Below, piece after piece: positions 46,139 to 54,862 of a stretch of 64,000 nucleotides of DNA. The number at the start of each line of letters is the position of its first letter. The stretch's first letter is position 1. This DNA comes from DASVDE01 sp963740065. Lineage in GTDB: Bacteria > Actinomycetota > Thermoleophilia > Solirubrobacterales > 70-9. Both the position numbers and the translations under genes were made by a program. The stretch covers positions 310,001-374,000 of the forward strand of contig CAVUCS010000001.1 of assembly GCA_963740065.1 (NCBI GenBank), written 5' to 3'. Below the pieces are notes generated by a model that saw only the letters and a list, made by a program, of their open reading frames with translations, was not told where the DNA came from and searched no databases.

Positions 46139-47338
46139 TCAGACGCGCTCGAACACTGTCGCCAGCCCTTGGCCGACGCCGACGCAGAGGGTGGCGACGC
46201 CGTAGCGGGCATTGCGGCGCTCCATCTCTCGTACGAGGGTTGTCGTCAGGCGAGCGCCGGAGCAGCCGAGTGGGTGGCCGAGGGCGATCGCGCCACCGTT
46301 GACGTTGAGGCGCTCCTCATCGATACCCAGTTCCCTCGCACAGGCCAGGACCTGGGCGGCGAAGGCCTCGTTGAGTTCGATCAGGTCGACGTCTTCGAGG
46401 GAAATTCCGGCGGCAGTGAGGGCCTTGGGGACGGCCTCAACTGGCCCAATACCCATGTAGGCGGGGTCGACTCCGGCGACGCCGGTGGAGACGATTCGCG
46501 CCAGCGGTTCGGCGCCAAGGCGCTCGGCACCCGCTTCCGAAGCGATCAACAGGCAGGCGGCGCCGTCATTGAGGGTCGAGGCGTTGCCGGCGGTGACCGT
46601 GCCGCCCTCGCGGAAGACGGGACGCAAGGAGGCGAGCTTTTCGGCCGAAGCGTCGGGCCGCGGGCCCTCGTCGGCCGCGACGGTGACGGTTTCCCGCCCG
46701 CGCGGCGCCTCTATTGGGGCGATCTCCTCTTCGAACAGCCCCGCTTCGACTGCCGCCACCGCTCGTTGGTGGCTGCGCAGCGCGTATGCGTCCTGGTCTT
46801 CGCGGCTTATCCCGTAGCGCTCGGCGACGTTCTCGGCGGTCTCGCCCATCGCTTCGGTTGAGACGCCCAACTCGGCCATCCGCGGGTTGATCATGCGCCA
46901 GCCCAAGGTGGTGTCGTGCATCGTCTGCGCGCCGCGAGGCAGACCGCGTTCGGGCTTCTCGACGACCCAGGGGGCGCGACTCATCGACTCGACTCCGCCC
47001 GCCAAGTAGTAGTCGCCCTCGCCCGCCTTGACCGCGCGGGCGGCGCAGTTGACCGCCTCCAATCCGGAGGCACAGAGCCTGTTGATCGTCGCTCCCGGCA
47101 CGCTTGCCGGCAGCCCGGCGAGCAGCGCCGCCATCCGGGCAACGTCGCGGTTGTCTTCTCCCGACTGGTTGGCGGCGCCGAAGTAGATGTCGGTGATCTG
47201 CTCGGGGTCAACGCCGACGCGGTCGACGAGGGCGCTAATCGCGTGAGCGGCGAGGTCATCGGGCCGCACGCCGGAAAGCGCTCCGCGATAAGCGCCCATC
47301 GGAGTCCGCGCCGCATCGACTACATAGGCCTCGGGCAT
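46139..47338 (-). CDS. acetyl-CoA C-acyltransferase (thiolase)
   Basis: 399 aa. Nucleophile Cys in INRLCASGLEAVN (about 88-90), active-site His in GGAIALGHPLGCSGAR and second Cys in TLCVGVGQG. Last step of beta-oxidation or beta-ketoadipyl-CoA cleavage. It is the first gene of the minus-strand set thiolase, class IV aminotransferase, ACAD, ECH, HADH. Confidence 0.95.
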   Translation of the reverse strand: MPEAYVVDAARTPMGAYRGALSGVRPDDLAAHAISALVDRVGVDPEQITDIYFGAANQSGEDNRDVARMAALLAGLPASVPGATINRLCASGLEAVNCAARAVKAGEGDYYLAGGVESMSRAPWVVEKPERGLPRGAQTMHDTTLGWRMINPRMAELGVSTEAMGETAENVAERYGISREDQDAYALRSHQRAVAAVEAGLFEEEIAPIEAPRGRETVTVAADEGPRPDASAEKLASLRPVFREGGTVTAGNASTLNDGAACLLIASEAGAERLGAEPLARIVSTGVAGVDPAYMGIGPVEAVPKALTAAGISLEDVDLIELNEAFAAQVLACARELGIDEERLNVNGGAIALGHPLGCSGARLTTTLVREMERRNARYGVATLCVGVGQGLATVFERV

Positions 47339-47389
47339 GGCCGCGGATTAAACAACGCCGCGGTGGCGGGCGCGCGTATCCTCTGCCAC

Positions 47390-47683
47390 GTGGCCTTCGT
47401 CCTGGCAACCATCGCCATGCTCGCTGTCGTCGTCGGAGTGTTGGTCGTCGTCGGCCGCTTCTATCCGGGCAGCGACGCCGAACTGATCGACTGGGTCCCG
47501 ACTCGCTCTCCGGAGGTTGAGGCTCAAAACGAGATCGACGACATCCGCCAGATGATGGATGCGCAGAATGAAATGCGCCGCCGCCGCGGCGCTCCCGAGA
47601 TGACCGCCGAGGACTTGCGCCGCAAGGTCGCCGAGGACGAGGAGATCCGCCTGCGCGGGCGCGGCCCGTTCGCTCCCGAGTAG
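47390..47683 (+). CDS. single-helix membrane protein with coiled-coil tail
   Basis: 97 aa from GTG 47390: one N-terminal membrane helix (FVLATIAMLAVVVGVLVVVG), then a polar stretch rich in charged residues (EVEAQNEIDDIRQMMDAQNE; TAEDLRRKVAEDEEIR) likely helical or coiled coil. Length and composition are typical of small actinobacterial membrane proteins of unknown role. The frame is open far upstream as an antisense shadow of thiolase and that part is ignored. Confidence 0.6.
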   Translation: MAFVLATIAMLAVVVGVLVVVGRFYPGSDAELIDWVPTRSPEVEAQNEIDDIRQMMDAQNEMRRRRGAPEMTAEDLRRKVAEDEEIRLRGRGPFAPE

Positions 47684-47695
47684 CGAGGGCCGCGG

Positions 47696-48136
47696 ATGGC
47701 GAGGGCGCTGATCGTCGGTTGTGGCTGTCGTGGGCGAGAGCTCGGGAGGCGCTTGATGGATGAGGGCTGGGCGGTGCGCGGCACCAGTCGGCGTGAAGAT
47801 GGCCTGGCGCCGATTGAGGCGACCGGAATCGAGCCTGCCCTGGCCGACCCTGAGCGCCCCGGAACGGTGCTGGAATTGGTCGGAGACGTCACCGCCGTCT
47901 ACTGGCTGCTGGGATCGGCGCAGGGGGATGCCGAAACGATCGCCGCGATTCACGGTCCTCGCCTGGAGCGCTTGATGGAGAGACTGGTCGACACGCCCGT
48001 GCGCCGCTTCGTCTACGAAGCCGAGGGCAGCGTTGAATCCCGGCATTTGGCGCGGGGAGAGGAGATCGTTCGCGTCGCGGGGCGCACCTGGCGGATCCCG
48101 ATCGAGATAGTGGGGCGAGCCGGCGAGCCCAAATAG
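47696..48136 (+). CDS. NAD-binding Rossmann-like protein, short
   Basis: 146 aa. LIVGCGCRGRELGRRLMDEGW is a dinucleotide-binding turn (GxGxxG variant), followed by strands VRGTSRRED and VYWLLGSAQGD. It looks like the N-terminal half of an atypical SDR/epimerase without a substrate domain. Starts 12 bp after the small membrane gene on the same strand. Confidence 0.7.
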   Translation: MARALIVGCGCRGRELGRRLMDEGWAVRGTSRREDGLAPIEATGIEPALADPERPGTVLELVGDVTAVYWLLGSAQGDAETIAAIHGPRLERLMERLVDTPVRRFVYEAEGSVESRHLARGEEIVRVAGRTWRIPIEIVGRAGEPK

Positions 48137-48158
48137 CTAAACTCTGATGGGAATTTAG
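48137..48158. promoter_or_regulatory. candidate operator upstream of peroxiredoxin
   Basis: CTAAACTC-tgatgg-GAATTTAG: 8-bp arms with one mismatch in an AT-rich gap 36 bp before the peroxiredoxin ATG. Such symmetry in a GC-rich genome suggests a repressor site, possibly for an oxidative-stress or Rrf2-like regulator; the protein is unknown. Confidence 0.4.
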
Positions 48159-48193
48159 GAATATTCGACGATCAGTATCGAGAGGAGCGGTTC

Positions 48194-48865
48194 ATGGCTC
48201 TGCAGCTTGGCGACATAGCACCCGATTTCGAGGCCGACACGACCCAGGGCCGAATCAGTTTCCACGACTGGATCGGTGACTCTTGGGCTGTCCTGTTCTC
48301 CCATCCGAAGGACTTCACCCCGGTCTGCACGACCGAGCTCGGCTACATGGCGAACATCGAGCCGGAGTTCGAGAAGCGCGGCGTGAAGGTCATTGGCCTC
48401 TCGGTCGACCCCCTCGGCAAACACGAGGAGTGGGTGAGGGATATCGAGGAGACCCAGGGGACGGCGCCGGGCTACCCGATCATCAGCGACGCCAACTTTG
48501 AGATCTCAAAGCTCTACGGAATGCTGCCGGCCGATGTCTCCGGCGATCCCGGCGACCGCACCCCCGCTGACAACCAGACCGTGCGCAACGTCTTCGTCGT
48601 CGGCCCCGACAAGAAGGTCAGATTGATCCTGGTCTACCCGATGACGACCGGGCGGAACTTTGACGAGGTGCTGCGGGTGATCGATTCACTCCAGCTCACT
48701 GCCAATCACAAAGTCGCGACTCCGGCCCAGTGGCAGCAGGGCGACGACGTGATCATCGGCGGTTCGGTCTCCAACGAGGAAGCGAAGGAGATCTACCCGG
48801 ACGGCTGGGAGGAACCGCGTCCCTATATCCGTATCGTGCCGCAGCCGAACGGGGCCGGAAATTAG
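48194..48865 (+). CDS. peroxiredoxin, 1-Cys (Prx6-like)
   Basis: 223-aa peroxidase. Peroxidatic Cys in HPKDFTPVCTTELG (about residue 47), with the downstream Arg in the TPADNQTVRN region and the long C-terminal domain (HKVATPAQWQQGDDVIIGG) of the Prx6 class. No resolving Cys seen. AGGAG-type Shine-Dalgarno (gaggagcgg) precedes the ATG. Detoxifies hydroperoxides in the cytoplasm. Overlaps the convergent NUDIX gene end by 4 bp. Confidence 0.95.
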   Translation: MALQLGDIAPDFEADTTQGRISFHDWIGDSWAVLFSHPKDFTPVCTTELGYMANIEPEFEKRGVKVIGLSVDPLGKHEEWVRDIEETQGTAPGYPIISDANFEISKLYGMLPADVSGDPGDRTPADNQTVRNVFVVGPDKKVRLILVYPMTTGRNFDEVLRVIDSLQLTANHKVATPAQWQQGDDVIIGGSVSNEEAKEIYPDGWEEPRPYIRIVPQPNGAGN

Positions 48866-49338
48866 CTGAGGCGATCCAGCAGGTCGCCGAGGATCCGCGC
48901 GGTGGCTCCCCAGATTAGGTGCCCCTCCACTTCGTAAGTGGCGGTGTGAATGGGGACGCCACGCCGGATCAAGCGCCGGATTTCGTAGCTCTCTCGCAGC
49001 GCTTCGAGGGAGAAGGTGAGGACCGTCTCGACCTCGGCGGGGTTGGGTGTGAGCGCGAGCTCTTTGGGGTGGGGGATGCGCCCGACGAACGGGTGGATGC
49101 GGTAGCCGGTGACGAAGGTCGCGGTGGGGGGCAGTGCCTCCCCGAGTTCGACCGCCGCGGGATCGAGCCCGATCTCCTCCTCCGCTTCGCGCAGGGCGGT
49201 GGCGGAGAGGTCGGCGTCCTCTTCGTCTCGGCGCCCGCCGGGGAATGAGATCTCACCGGCGTGTCTGCGCATGTCGGCGCGGCGCTCGGTGAAGATCAAG
49301 CCTGGATCGTTGGGCCAGTCGTAGAGCGGCAACAGCAC
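48862..49338 (-). CDS. NUDIX hydrolase, CoA pyrophosphatase-like
   Basis: 158 aa. NUDIX box from GGRRDEEDADLSATALREAEEEIG, and the adjacent CoA-type pattern RHAGEISFPGG upstream of it plus LTPNPAEVETVLTFSLEAL after. Hydrolyses the pyrophosphate of CoA-like or nucleotide substrates. GTG at 49338; the frame carries sensible sequence (IRQTDAAVLLPLYD) upstream, so a rarer start may be used. Confidence 0.85.
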   Translation of the reverse strand: MLLPLYDWPNDPGLIFTERRADMRRHAGEISFPGGRRDEEDADLSATALREAEEEIGLDPAAVELGEALPPTATFVTGYRIHPFVGRIPHPKELALTPNPAEVETVLTFSLEALRESYEIRRLIRRGVPIHTATYEVEGHLIWGATARILGDLLDRLS

Positions 49339-49358
49339 CGCCGCGTCGGTTTGGCGGA

Positions 49359-50171
49359 TCAGATGATCACCTGGACGGTGCCGCCATCCACGGACCAGGC
49401 GGCGCCACTGACGTAGGAGGCGCGCTCCGAGCAGAGGAAGACGATCGCGCCGGCGATCTCACCGACCTCGGCGAGGCGGCCGATTGGGCGCTTCGAGCCG
49501 GCGGCCGCAAGCGCTTCCCCCCGACTGGCGGCGCCGCTCATCTCCTGCGATTGGTCGAGTAGGCCGCCCGGCTCCATCCACATCTCCGAGGTGGCGGGGC
49601 CGGGGCAGACCGCGTTGACCAGGACGCCGCGCTTGGCGTAGCGGTCGGCGAAGAGGCGAGACAGGGAAAGCTCGGCGGCCTTGGCGACCGAGTACTCGGG
49701 CATCGCCGAGGAAGGCCGCTTTCCCGCGGTTGAGCAGACATTGACCACCCGGCCCCAGCCGCGCTCGGCCATCGCCGGGGCGGCGGCTCGCATCGCGCGC
49801 AGCGGCGCCATCACGTTCAGCTCGTACTGGGCGCGCCAATCCTCATCGGGGACATCGTCGAGGTCGCGCCATCTGGCGACGCCGGCGTTATTGACCAACA
49901 CGTCGAGGGAGCCGAAGCGCTCGCTCGCCTCCGCCAGCATCCGTTCGCCGGCTCCCTCCTCGGTGACATCGAGGGCGAGATGCGCGGCCCGCCCGCCCAG
50001 GGCGGCACCGGCCACTTCGGCTTCATGCGCGGCGGCGGCGACCCTTTCTTCGTTGCGCGCGATCAGCAACACGCTCGCCCCTTCCTCACAAAGCATCCGG
50101 GCCGTCTCACGACCGATCCCACGACCGGCGCCGGTGACGACGCAGCCCCGTCCTCTCAGGCCAAGGTCCAT
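49359..50171 (-). CDS. short-chain dehydrogenase/reductase
   Basis: 270 aa Rossmann oxidoreductase. TGAGRGIGRETARMLCE (cofactor), LVNNAGVARW, catalytic Ser in NVCSTAGKRPSS and Tyr/Lys in PEYSVAKAAELSLSR, plus VNAVCPGPATSEMWM and the C-terminal WSVDGG. Substrate unassigned. Starts 11 bp after pduO-like stop, so co-transcribed. Confidence 0.93.
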   Translation of the reverse strand: MDLGLRGRGCVVTGAGRGIGRETARMLCEEGASVLLIARNEERVAAAAHEAEVAGAALGGRAAHLALDVTEEGAGERMLAEASERFGSLDVLVNNAGVARWRDLDDVPDEDWRAQYELNVMAPLRAMRAAAPAMAERGWGRVVNVCSTAGKRPSSAMPEYSVAKAAELSLSRLFADRYAKRGVLVNAVCPGPATSEMWMEPGGLLDQSQEMSGAASRGEALAAAGSKRPIGRLAEVGEIAGAIVFLCSERASYVSGAAWSVDGGTVQVII

Positions 50172-50182
50172 TGCTCGCAGGC

Positions 50183-50746
50183 CTAGCTTTTGCGTCGGCC
50201 CTCAAACAAGGCCGGGTTGTCGACGTCGGCGAAGCGGGCCATCGCGTAGACGAGGTCGGAGGCGCGATTGACGAAGTGGATCACGGTCTCGCTCGCCAGC
50301 TCTCCCGCCTCGTTGAGGGCGCTGATGTGGCGCTCGGCGCGGCGCACGGTAGTCCTCGCCACATCGAGCTGGGCCGAAAGCTGATTACCGCCCGGGATGA
50401 CGAATTGCGGCGGCAGCTCCACCTGATCCATGTAGTGGTCGATCCGCTCTTCCAGAGTGGCGACCATCTCCTCGGTGGTGCGGCTGACTCCGTCCTCGAG
50501 GCGTTCGGCCGCCTCCGGCGCCGTCGCCAGCTCGGCGCCGGCGACGAAGAGGTCGTCCTGAAGGCGAAGGATGTCGGCGGCCAACCCGGCGTTTTCATTT
50601 CCGCAGAGCGCCCGCGCCACGCCCAGCTCAGAACAGGCTTCGTCGAGTGAGCCGTACGCCTCGGTGCGGCCGTGGTGCTTGGGAACGCGCCCGCCGTACC
50701 AGAGCGAAGTCGAGCCGTCGTCGCCCTTCTTGGTGTAGATCTTCAT
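50183..50746 (-). CDS. ATP:cob(I)alamin adenosyltransferase (PduO family)
   Basis: 187 aa; converts cob(I)alamin to adenosylcobalamin. ATP-binding N-terminus YTKKGDDGSTSLWYGGRVPK, DEACSELGVARAL, and C-terminal ETVIHFVNRASDLVYAMAR with the conserved Arg and Asn. Five-helix bundle length. No cobalamin riboswitch was seen in front of it. Confidence 0.95.
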   Translation of the reverse strand: MKIYTKKGDDGSTSLWYGGRVPKHHGRTEAYGSLDEACSELGVARALCGNENAGLAADILRLQDDLFVAGAELATAPEAAERLEDGVSRTTEEMVATLEERIDHYMDQVELPPQFVIPGGNQLSAQLDVARTTVRRAERHISALNEAGELASETVIHFVNRASDLVYAMARFADVDNPALFEGRRKS

Positions 50747-50784
50747 TACGCGCTCATCCTAAGCGCGCGGCCTTTGGGCCCGTC

Positions 50785-52050
50785 TCAGCCGACTGGGTTG
50801 AAGACGATGCCGGTGAGGATCTTCGGGAAGAAGTAGGTGGACTTCGGCGGCATGATCTCGCCGGCGCCCGCCACCTCGCGGACCTGATCTATCGGGGTGG
50901 GGCGGAGGATGAAGGCGACATCGTGGGACCCATCCTCGAGCCGGGCGAGCGAGTCGGGAATGCTCTTCGCGTAGTCGATGCCGCGCCGGGCGGCGATGTC
51001 GTCCTTTGTCATCCCGAGGATTCCCTCAAAGACGAGCGCCTCGAGGATCGCCGAGTCGAGGCGGCGATAGGCCTCGGTTTTGCCGTCGAGGATGCGGTCC
51101 AGCTCGGCGGTGTCCTTCAGCCGCAGGCGGAAGCCCTTTCTGTGGTGGGAGTCGTAGAGGCCGAAGACGCCGGCGCCGTTTTCGCCGGCCGGGTCGATGT
51201 CGTCGACTTCGGCGACGTCGAACAGCTCGCGCAGGCCGTTCCCGAGGAGTTGCTGGCGCTCCGGGTTATCGGCAAAGCCGGAGAGCAGGCGGTGGGTGGG
51301 GAAGACGGTGAGGCCGGGGTCGTCAAGGCCGGTCAGCGCCATCAAGGTGTAGTTGTGGTCGCCCTCGCCGCCGATCTCGTCGCGGTAGGCGCGCGCGGTC
51401 TCGTAGCGATGGTGGCCGTCGGCGATCAGCAGCTCGGCGCCGGTGAGGCGCTCGTGGACCGCGGCGTGGATCTCCGGGTCGGCGACGCGCCAGACGCGGT
51501 GCACGGTCCCGTCGGCGTCGGTCACCTCGGCCCAAGGCTCGCCCGCGGTGGCGGGCTCGACCAGCGGCCAGGCGTCCTCTGTGGTGAGCGAAAAGATCGG
51601 AGAGAGGTTGAGCTTGGTGGCGCGGGTCAGGTCCAGCCGGTCCTTCTTCGGCCCCGGCAGGGTGCGCTCGTGGGCGCGAATCTTTCCCGCCCCGTAGTCC
51701 TCTACCCGGACCCGGGCGAGGACGCCATGGCGGGTGTTGGTCGATCCATCGGGCGCGGTGTAGTCCTGCGTCATCGCCCAGAGTGCCGGCTCGGGATCGT
51801 CGACCAGTGCCCCCTTGGCCTTCCAGGCCGCCACCGTCTCCGCCGCTCGCGCGTATGGGTCGCCTTCGCCTCTGCCGATCTCCTCGTAGGGCTGCGGCAG
51901 ATCGACCTCGACCACGTTGAAGGGGGAGCGCTCCAGTAGCTCCTCGCGCAGCGCCGCGTCGATCACGTCATAGGGCGGAGAGACGACATCAGCCGCCCCG
52001 ACCGCGTCGAGGTCATAGCGCAGGGAGTTGAGGGGTCGGACGTCGGCCAC
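50785..52050 (-). CDS. DUF1015 family protein
   Basis: 421 aa of the HTH/phosphatase-like DUF1015 family, function unknown. Recognised by VSPPYDVIDA near residue 25, RSPFNVVEVDLP, HERTLPGPKKDRLDL, IADGHHRYETARAYRDEIGG and the ending PPKSTYFFPKILTGIVFNP. Start GTG at 52050. Soluble, no signal. Confidence 0.93.
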   Translation of the reverse strand: MADVRPLNSLRYDLDAVGAADVVSPPYDVIDAALREELLERSPFNVVEVDLPQPYEEIGRGEGDPYARAAETVAAWKAKGALVDDPEPALWAMTQDYTAPDGSTNTRHGVLARVRVEDYGAGKIRAHERTLPGPKKDRLDLTRATKLNLSPIFSLTTEDAWPLVEPATAGEPWAEVTDADGTVHRVWRVADPEIHAAVHERLTGAELLIADGHHRYETARAYRDEIGGEGDHNYTLMALTGLDDPGLTVFPTHRLLSGFADNPERQQLLGNGLRELFDVAEVDDIDPAGENGAGVFGLYDSHHRKGFRLRLKDTAELDRILDGKTEAYRRLDSAILEALVFEGILGMTKDDIAARRGIDYAKSIPDSLARLEDGSHDVAFILRPTPIDQVREVAGAGEIMPPKSTYFFPKILTGIVFNPVG

Positions 52051-52155
52051 GGCGGCGAAACCTAGCGGTTGCGCCCCGGTGAAACGCGTTGACCGCCAAA
52101 TAGCCCGCTTTTGCGTTTCACCGCGGAGTGGTTGGGGCCGTAGACTGGCCCGGTT

Positions 52156-52229
52156 CGGGGCGTGGCGCAGCCTGGTAGCGCGCCGCCTTTGGGTGGCGGA
52201 GGTCCCCGGTTCAAATCCGGGCGCCCCGA
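52156..52229 (+). tRNA. tRNA-Pro (TGG)
   Basis: 74 nt cloverleaf: acceptor cggggcg/cgccccg fully paired, D arm gcgc/gcgc, anticodon stem ccgcc/ggcgg around loop tttgggt (anticodon TGG), T arm cccgg-ttcaaat-ccggg, discriminator A. CCA is not encoded. Lies in the 217-bp gap before the substrate-binding protein gene. Confidence 0.97.
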
Positions 52230-52267
52230 TTTTTCTAAGTTCGGCTCCCTGGCCTGTCGATCGCTCC

Positions 52268-53461
52268 CTAGTAGGGAGCGCCGACCGCTTTGGCCCAGGA
52301 CTCGTCGACGTGGAGCTGACCCTTTGCGTCGGTGTCGACGATCACCACGGTGGCGGGCTGTCGGTTGCCGTTCTGGGGGTCAATCGTCACCGAGCCGGTC
52401 CAGCCCTTCCAGTTCTTGACGCCGTCAAGGGCATCTGTGAGTCCATTGGCGGCGGTCCCGCCCGATCTCTCTACGCCGTCGGCTAGGAAGTTGAGCGAGT
52501 CGTAGGTATATGGGCTCCAGGTGCCGGGGGCCTCGCCGAACTTGTCTTGGTACTCGCCGACTACGCCGGCCGCGCCGGAAAAGTCCTCGGGGGCTGGGAC
52601 TCCCACCACGGGGCAGGCCCGGGCGGCAGGCACGCCCGCGGTGTCGACAAAGCCGGTGTCGTATGACGCGTAGTCGGCGATGCACTGCGATTGAACGTCG
52701 CCCTGGTGCATCTCCTTGGCGATCAGGCCACCTTCGGGAAAGTAGACGGCGGCGTAGATGACGTCCGGCTTGCCCGCCGCGACTTTGTCGATCACGTCGG
52801 TGTAGGAGTCCTTGCCGGGTTGCACCTTTTCGTAGGCGGTGATCTTCACGCCCGCCTTCTCGAGCGAGCTCTTCAAGGCCTTGGATACCGAGACCGTGTA
52901 GTTCTGGGTTGGGTCGTAGGCGATCGCCACGGTCTTGACGTCGAGCCAGTCGGTCAGTGCCTTCGAGGCGACCGGCGCGATTTGGTAGCTCATCGGCTGC
53001 AAGGTGAAGCCGAGGCCGTTGGTCGAGTTATCTGAGGTAAGCCGAACCGGCACCAAGCCCGCGTCAATGTAAAGCGGCAGGGTCTCGATTCCGACTCCGG
53101 AGTTGTAGGGCCCGACGATGCCATCAAGGCCATCGGCGATCGCAGACTTTGCAGCCTTCACTCCGGTTGCGGGGTCGGCTGCGTCATCGATCGGAACGAT
53201 CTCAACCGACCTGCCGAGAATTCCGCCCTGCGCGGCGTTCAGTTGTTCCGCGGCCAGCTGCGCCCCCTTCAGCATTCCCTGGCCGATGGTTGCCTGCTCG
53301 CCGGAAAGCGGCGCCTCTAATCCGACTCGGAACTGACTCGAAGAAGCGCTGTCGTCGCTGCTGGAGCTGCCGCAGCTCGCTGCAAAGAGGGCGAGCGCCA
53401 GCAGCGAGATCGCGGTTGCCAGACGGGCTTTATATGTGTGCGCGGAGTCGATTTGACGCAT
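52268..53461 (-). CDS. branched-chain amino-acid-type ABC transporter substrate-binding lipoprotein
   Basis: 397 aa from the ATG at 53461. Signal and lipobox LFAASC (Cys about 30), then a LivK-like type I fold: RVGLEAPLSGEQATIGQGML, DDAADPATGVKAAKSAI, GVGIETLPLYIDAGL, ADYASYDTGFVDTAG. Captures amino acids, urea or similar solutes outside the membrane. No permease or ATPase genes are adjacent, so it may work with a distant transporter. Confidence 0.93.
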   Translation of the reverse strand: MRQIDSAHTYKARLATAISLLALALFAASCGSSSSDDSASSSQFRVGLEAPLSGEQATIGQGMLKGAQLAAEQLNAAQGGILGRSVEIVPIDDAADPATGVKAAKSAIADGLDGIVGPYNSGVGIETLPLYIDAGLVPVRLTSDNSTNGLGFTLQPMSYQIAPVASKALTDWLDVKTVAIAYDPTQNYTVSVSKALKSSLEKAGVKITAYEKVQPGKDSYTDVIDKVAAGKPDVIYAAVYFPEGGLIAKEMHQGDVQSQCIADYASYDTGFVDTAGVPAARACPVVGVPAPEDFSGAAGVVGEYQDKFGEAPGTWSPYTYDSLNFLADGVERSGGTAANGLTDALDGVKNWKGWTGSVTIDPQNGNRQPATVVIVDTDAKGQLHVDESWAKAVGAPY

Positions 53462-53590
53462 TCTTTCCGGTTGGGACGGCCCCGTCATCCCGACTATTTG
53501 GCTTTCCAGAGGTGGTTTGGCTGTCTAAGTTCCGCCCTGGACGGTTATCGGGGTTGGGGAAATCGAGATCCGGGTCGATAGTTGCAGGGA

Positions 53591-53893
53591 ATGAACACTC
53601 GGGTAGACATGATGAGCGGGAGAGGAGTCACGCCGGCAATGAACGGGGGAGCAAAAGTCGACCGACGAGTCGAGAGGGTGACGTTCGAGACCGACCGCTA
53701 TGTGGTCGTCGGTGACGTGACCCTGCCGCCGGAGGGTTACCAGAGCCGGTTTTCGGATTCGATGAACCGCGATGACCTTCCCTTCGTTCCACTTGTCAAC
53801 GTGGAGATCACCGAGCGGGAAACCGGCCGCGTTACCCAGCGGCCGTTCATCGTCCTCGGCAAGTCCAACGTCCACTTCGCGTTTCCCCTCTAG
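53591..53893 (+). CDS. conserved hypothetical protein (DUF6812-like)
   Basis: 100 aa. Strand-rich sequence RVERVTFETDRYVVVGDVTL, LPFVPLVNVEITERE and PFIVLGKSNVHFAFPL, a small beta-barrel-like protein I associate with actinobacterial DUF6812; family name from memory only. ATG 53591 chosen over TTG 53582. Follows the substrate-binding protein divergently. Confidence 0.7.
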   Translation: MNTRVDMMSGRGVTPAMNGGAKVDRRVERVTFETDRYVVVGDVTLPPEGYQSRFSDSMNRDDLPFVPLVNVEITERETGRVTQRPFIVLGKSNVHFAFPL

Positions 53894-53903
53894 GGATCGT
53901 CGA

Positions 53904-54122
53904 CTAAGCCGGTTGGCGTTGCCGGTCGCCCTGAGCGTAGGACGCCAGGTCGAAGAAGAAGAAGAGGGCGACGATGAACCACTCGAAGCCGACGACGCCG
54001 TCGGAAGAGGCCCACATCGCGGCGTAGGCCAGGGTCGTCCAGGGCAACAGGAAGAAGCCGAGGAAGGGGACGAACCAGCTCTCGAAGGCGCGGCTGAGCA
54101 GGTCGGTGAAGATCCACAGCAC
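53904..54122 (-). CDS. small membrane protein, start uncertain
   Basis: 72 aa from GTG 54122, with membrane helices LGFFLLPWTTLAYAAMWAS and EWFIVALFFFFDLASYAQG. Upstream in frame the sequence continues with family-like text (LVALFALISPRLALFV) that starts at ATC 54176 where relatives would have ATG, so a start-codon substitution or error is likely. The convergent gene ends 11 bp downstream. Unknown function; probably two to three helices. Confidence 0.65.
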   Translation of the reverse strand: MLWIFTDLLSRAFESWFVPFLGFFLLPWTTLAYAAMWASSDGVVGFEWFIVALFFFFDLASYAQGDRQRQPA

Positions 54123-54198
54123 GAACAGCGCCAGTCGTGGCGAGATCAGCGCGAAGAGTGCGACGAGGCAGCCGATGGGGTCAAGTTACCCTGTATCC

Positions 54199-54849
54199 AT
54201 GCTCGGTTTCAAGAAGGCCAAGATGCCGTCGCCCGAGGAAGCGCTTCCAGGTCGCAGTGAGCCGGCTTTCGATGTGCCCGAGCGCCACGCCGTCTTGGGC
54301 ACGCCGCTGAAGCCTCCGTTCCCCGCCGGGATCGAGGTCGCCTACTTCGCCCTCGGCTGTTTCTGGGGAGCGGAGCGCCTTTTCTGGGGGATCGACGGCG
54401 TCTACACGACGGCGGTCGGCTACATGAACGGGACCACGCCGAACCCGACCTATGAGGAGGTCTGCAGCGGCAAGACCGGGCACACGGAGTCGGTGCTGGT
54501 CGCCTTCGACCCGACGCGCGTCTCCTACGCCGACCTGCTGAAGGTCTTCTTCGAGGAACACGACCCGACCCAGGGCATGCGCCAGGGCAACGATGTCGGC
54601 ACCCAGTACCGCTCCGGGATCTATTTCGCCAACGACGCTCAGAAAGCGACCGCCGCGATGGCGCTGGGCGCCTACGACGAGGCTCTGCGCGCCGCCGGAC
54701 ACGCGCCGATCACCACAGAAGTCGAGCCCGCCGCTCCCTTCTACTACGCCGAGGAATACCACCAGCAGTACCTGCATAAGGTGCCGAACGGCTACTGCGG
54801 ATTGGCGGGCACGGGCGTCTCCTGCAGCATCCCGGTCTCCGCCGACTAG
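54199..54849 (+). CDS. msrA: peptide methionine sulfoxide reductase A
   Basis: 216 aa. Nucleophile Cys in FALGCFWGAERLFWG (about residue 53), TAVGYMNGTTPNPTYEEVCSG, DPTQGMRQGNDVGTQYRSGI and EEYHQQYLHKVPNGYCGLAG with resolving Cys. Repairs Met-S-sulfoxide in the cytoplasm. ATG at 54199 is chosen over the longer open frame, which is antisense to the small membrane gene. Confidence 0.95.
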   Translation: MLGFKKAKMPSPEEALPGRSEPAFDVPERHAVLGTPLKPPFPAGIEVAYFALGCFWGAERLFWGIDGVYTTAVGYMNGTTPNPTYEEVCSGKTGHTESVLVAFDPTRVSYADLLKVFFEEHDPTQGMRQGNDVGTQYRSGIYFANDAQKATAAMALGAYDEALRAAGHAPITTEVEPAAPFYYAEEYHQQYLHKVPNGYCGLAGTGVSCSIPVSAD

Positions 54850-54862
54850 CATCCCGCCCTTC

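Noticed and set aside
50183..50760. Cobalamin riboswitch in front of the adenosyltransferase gene
   Set aside because: The gap upstream is under 40 bp and shows no B12-box-like sequence.
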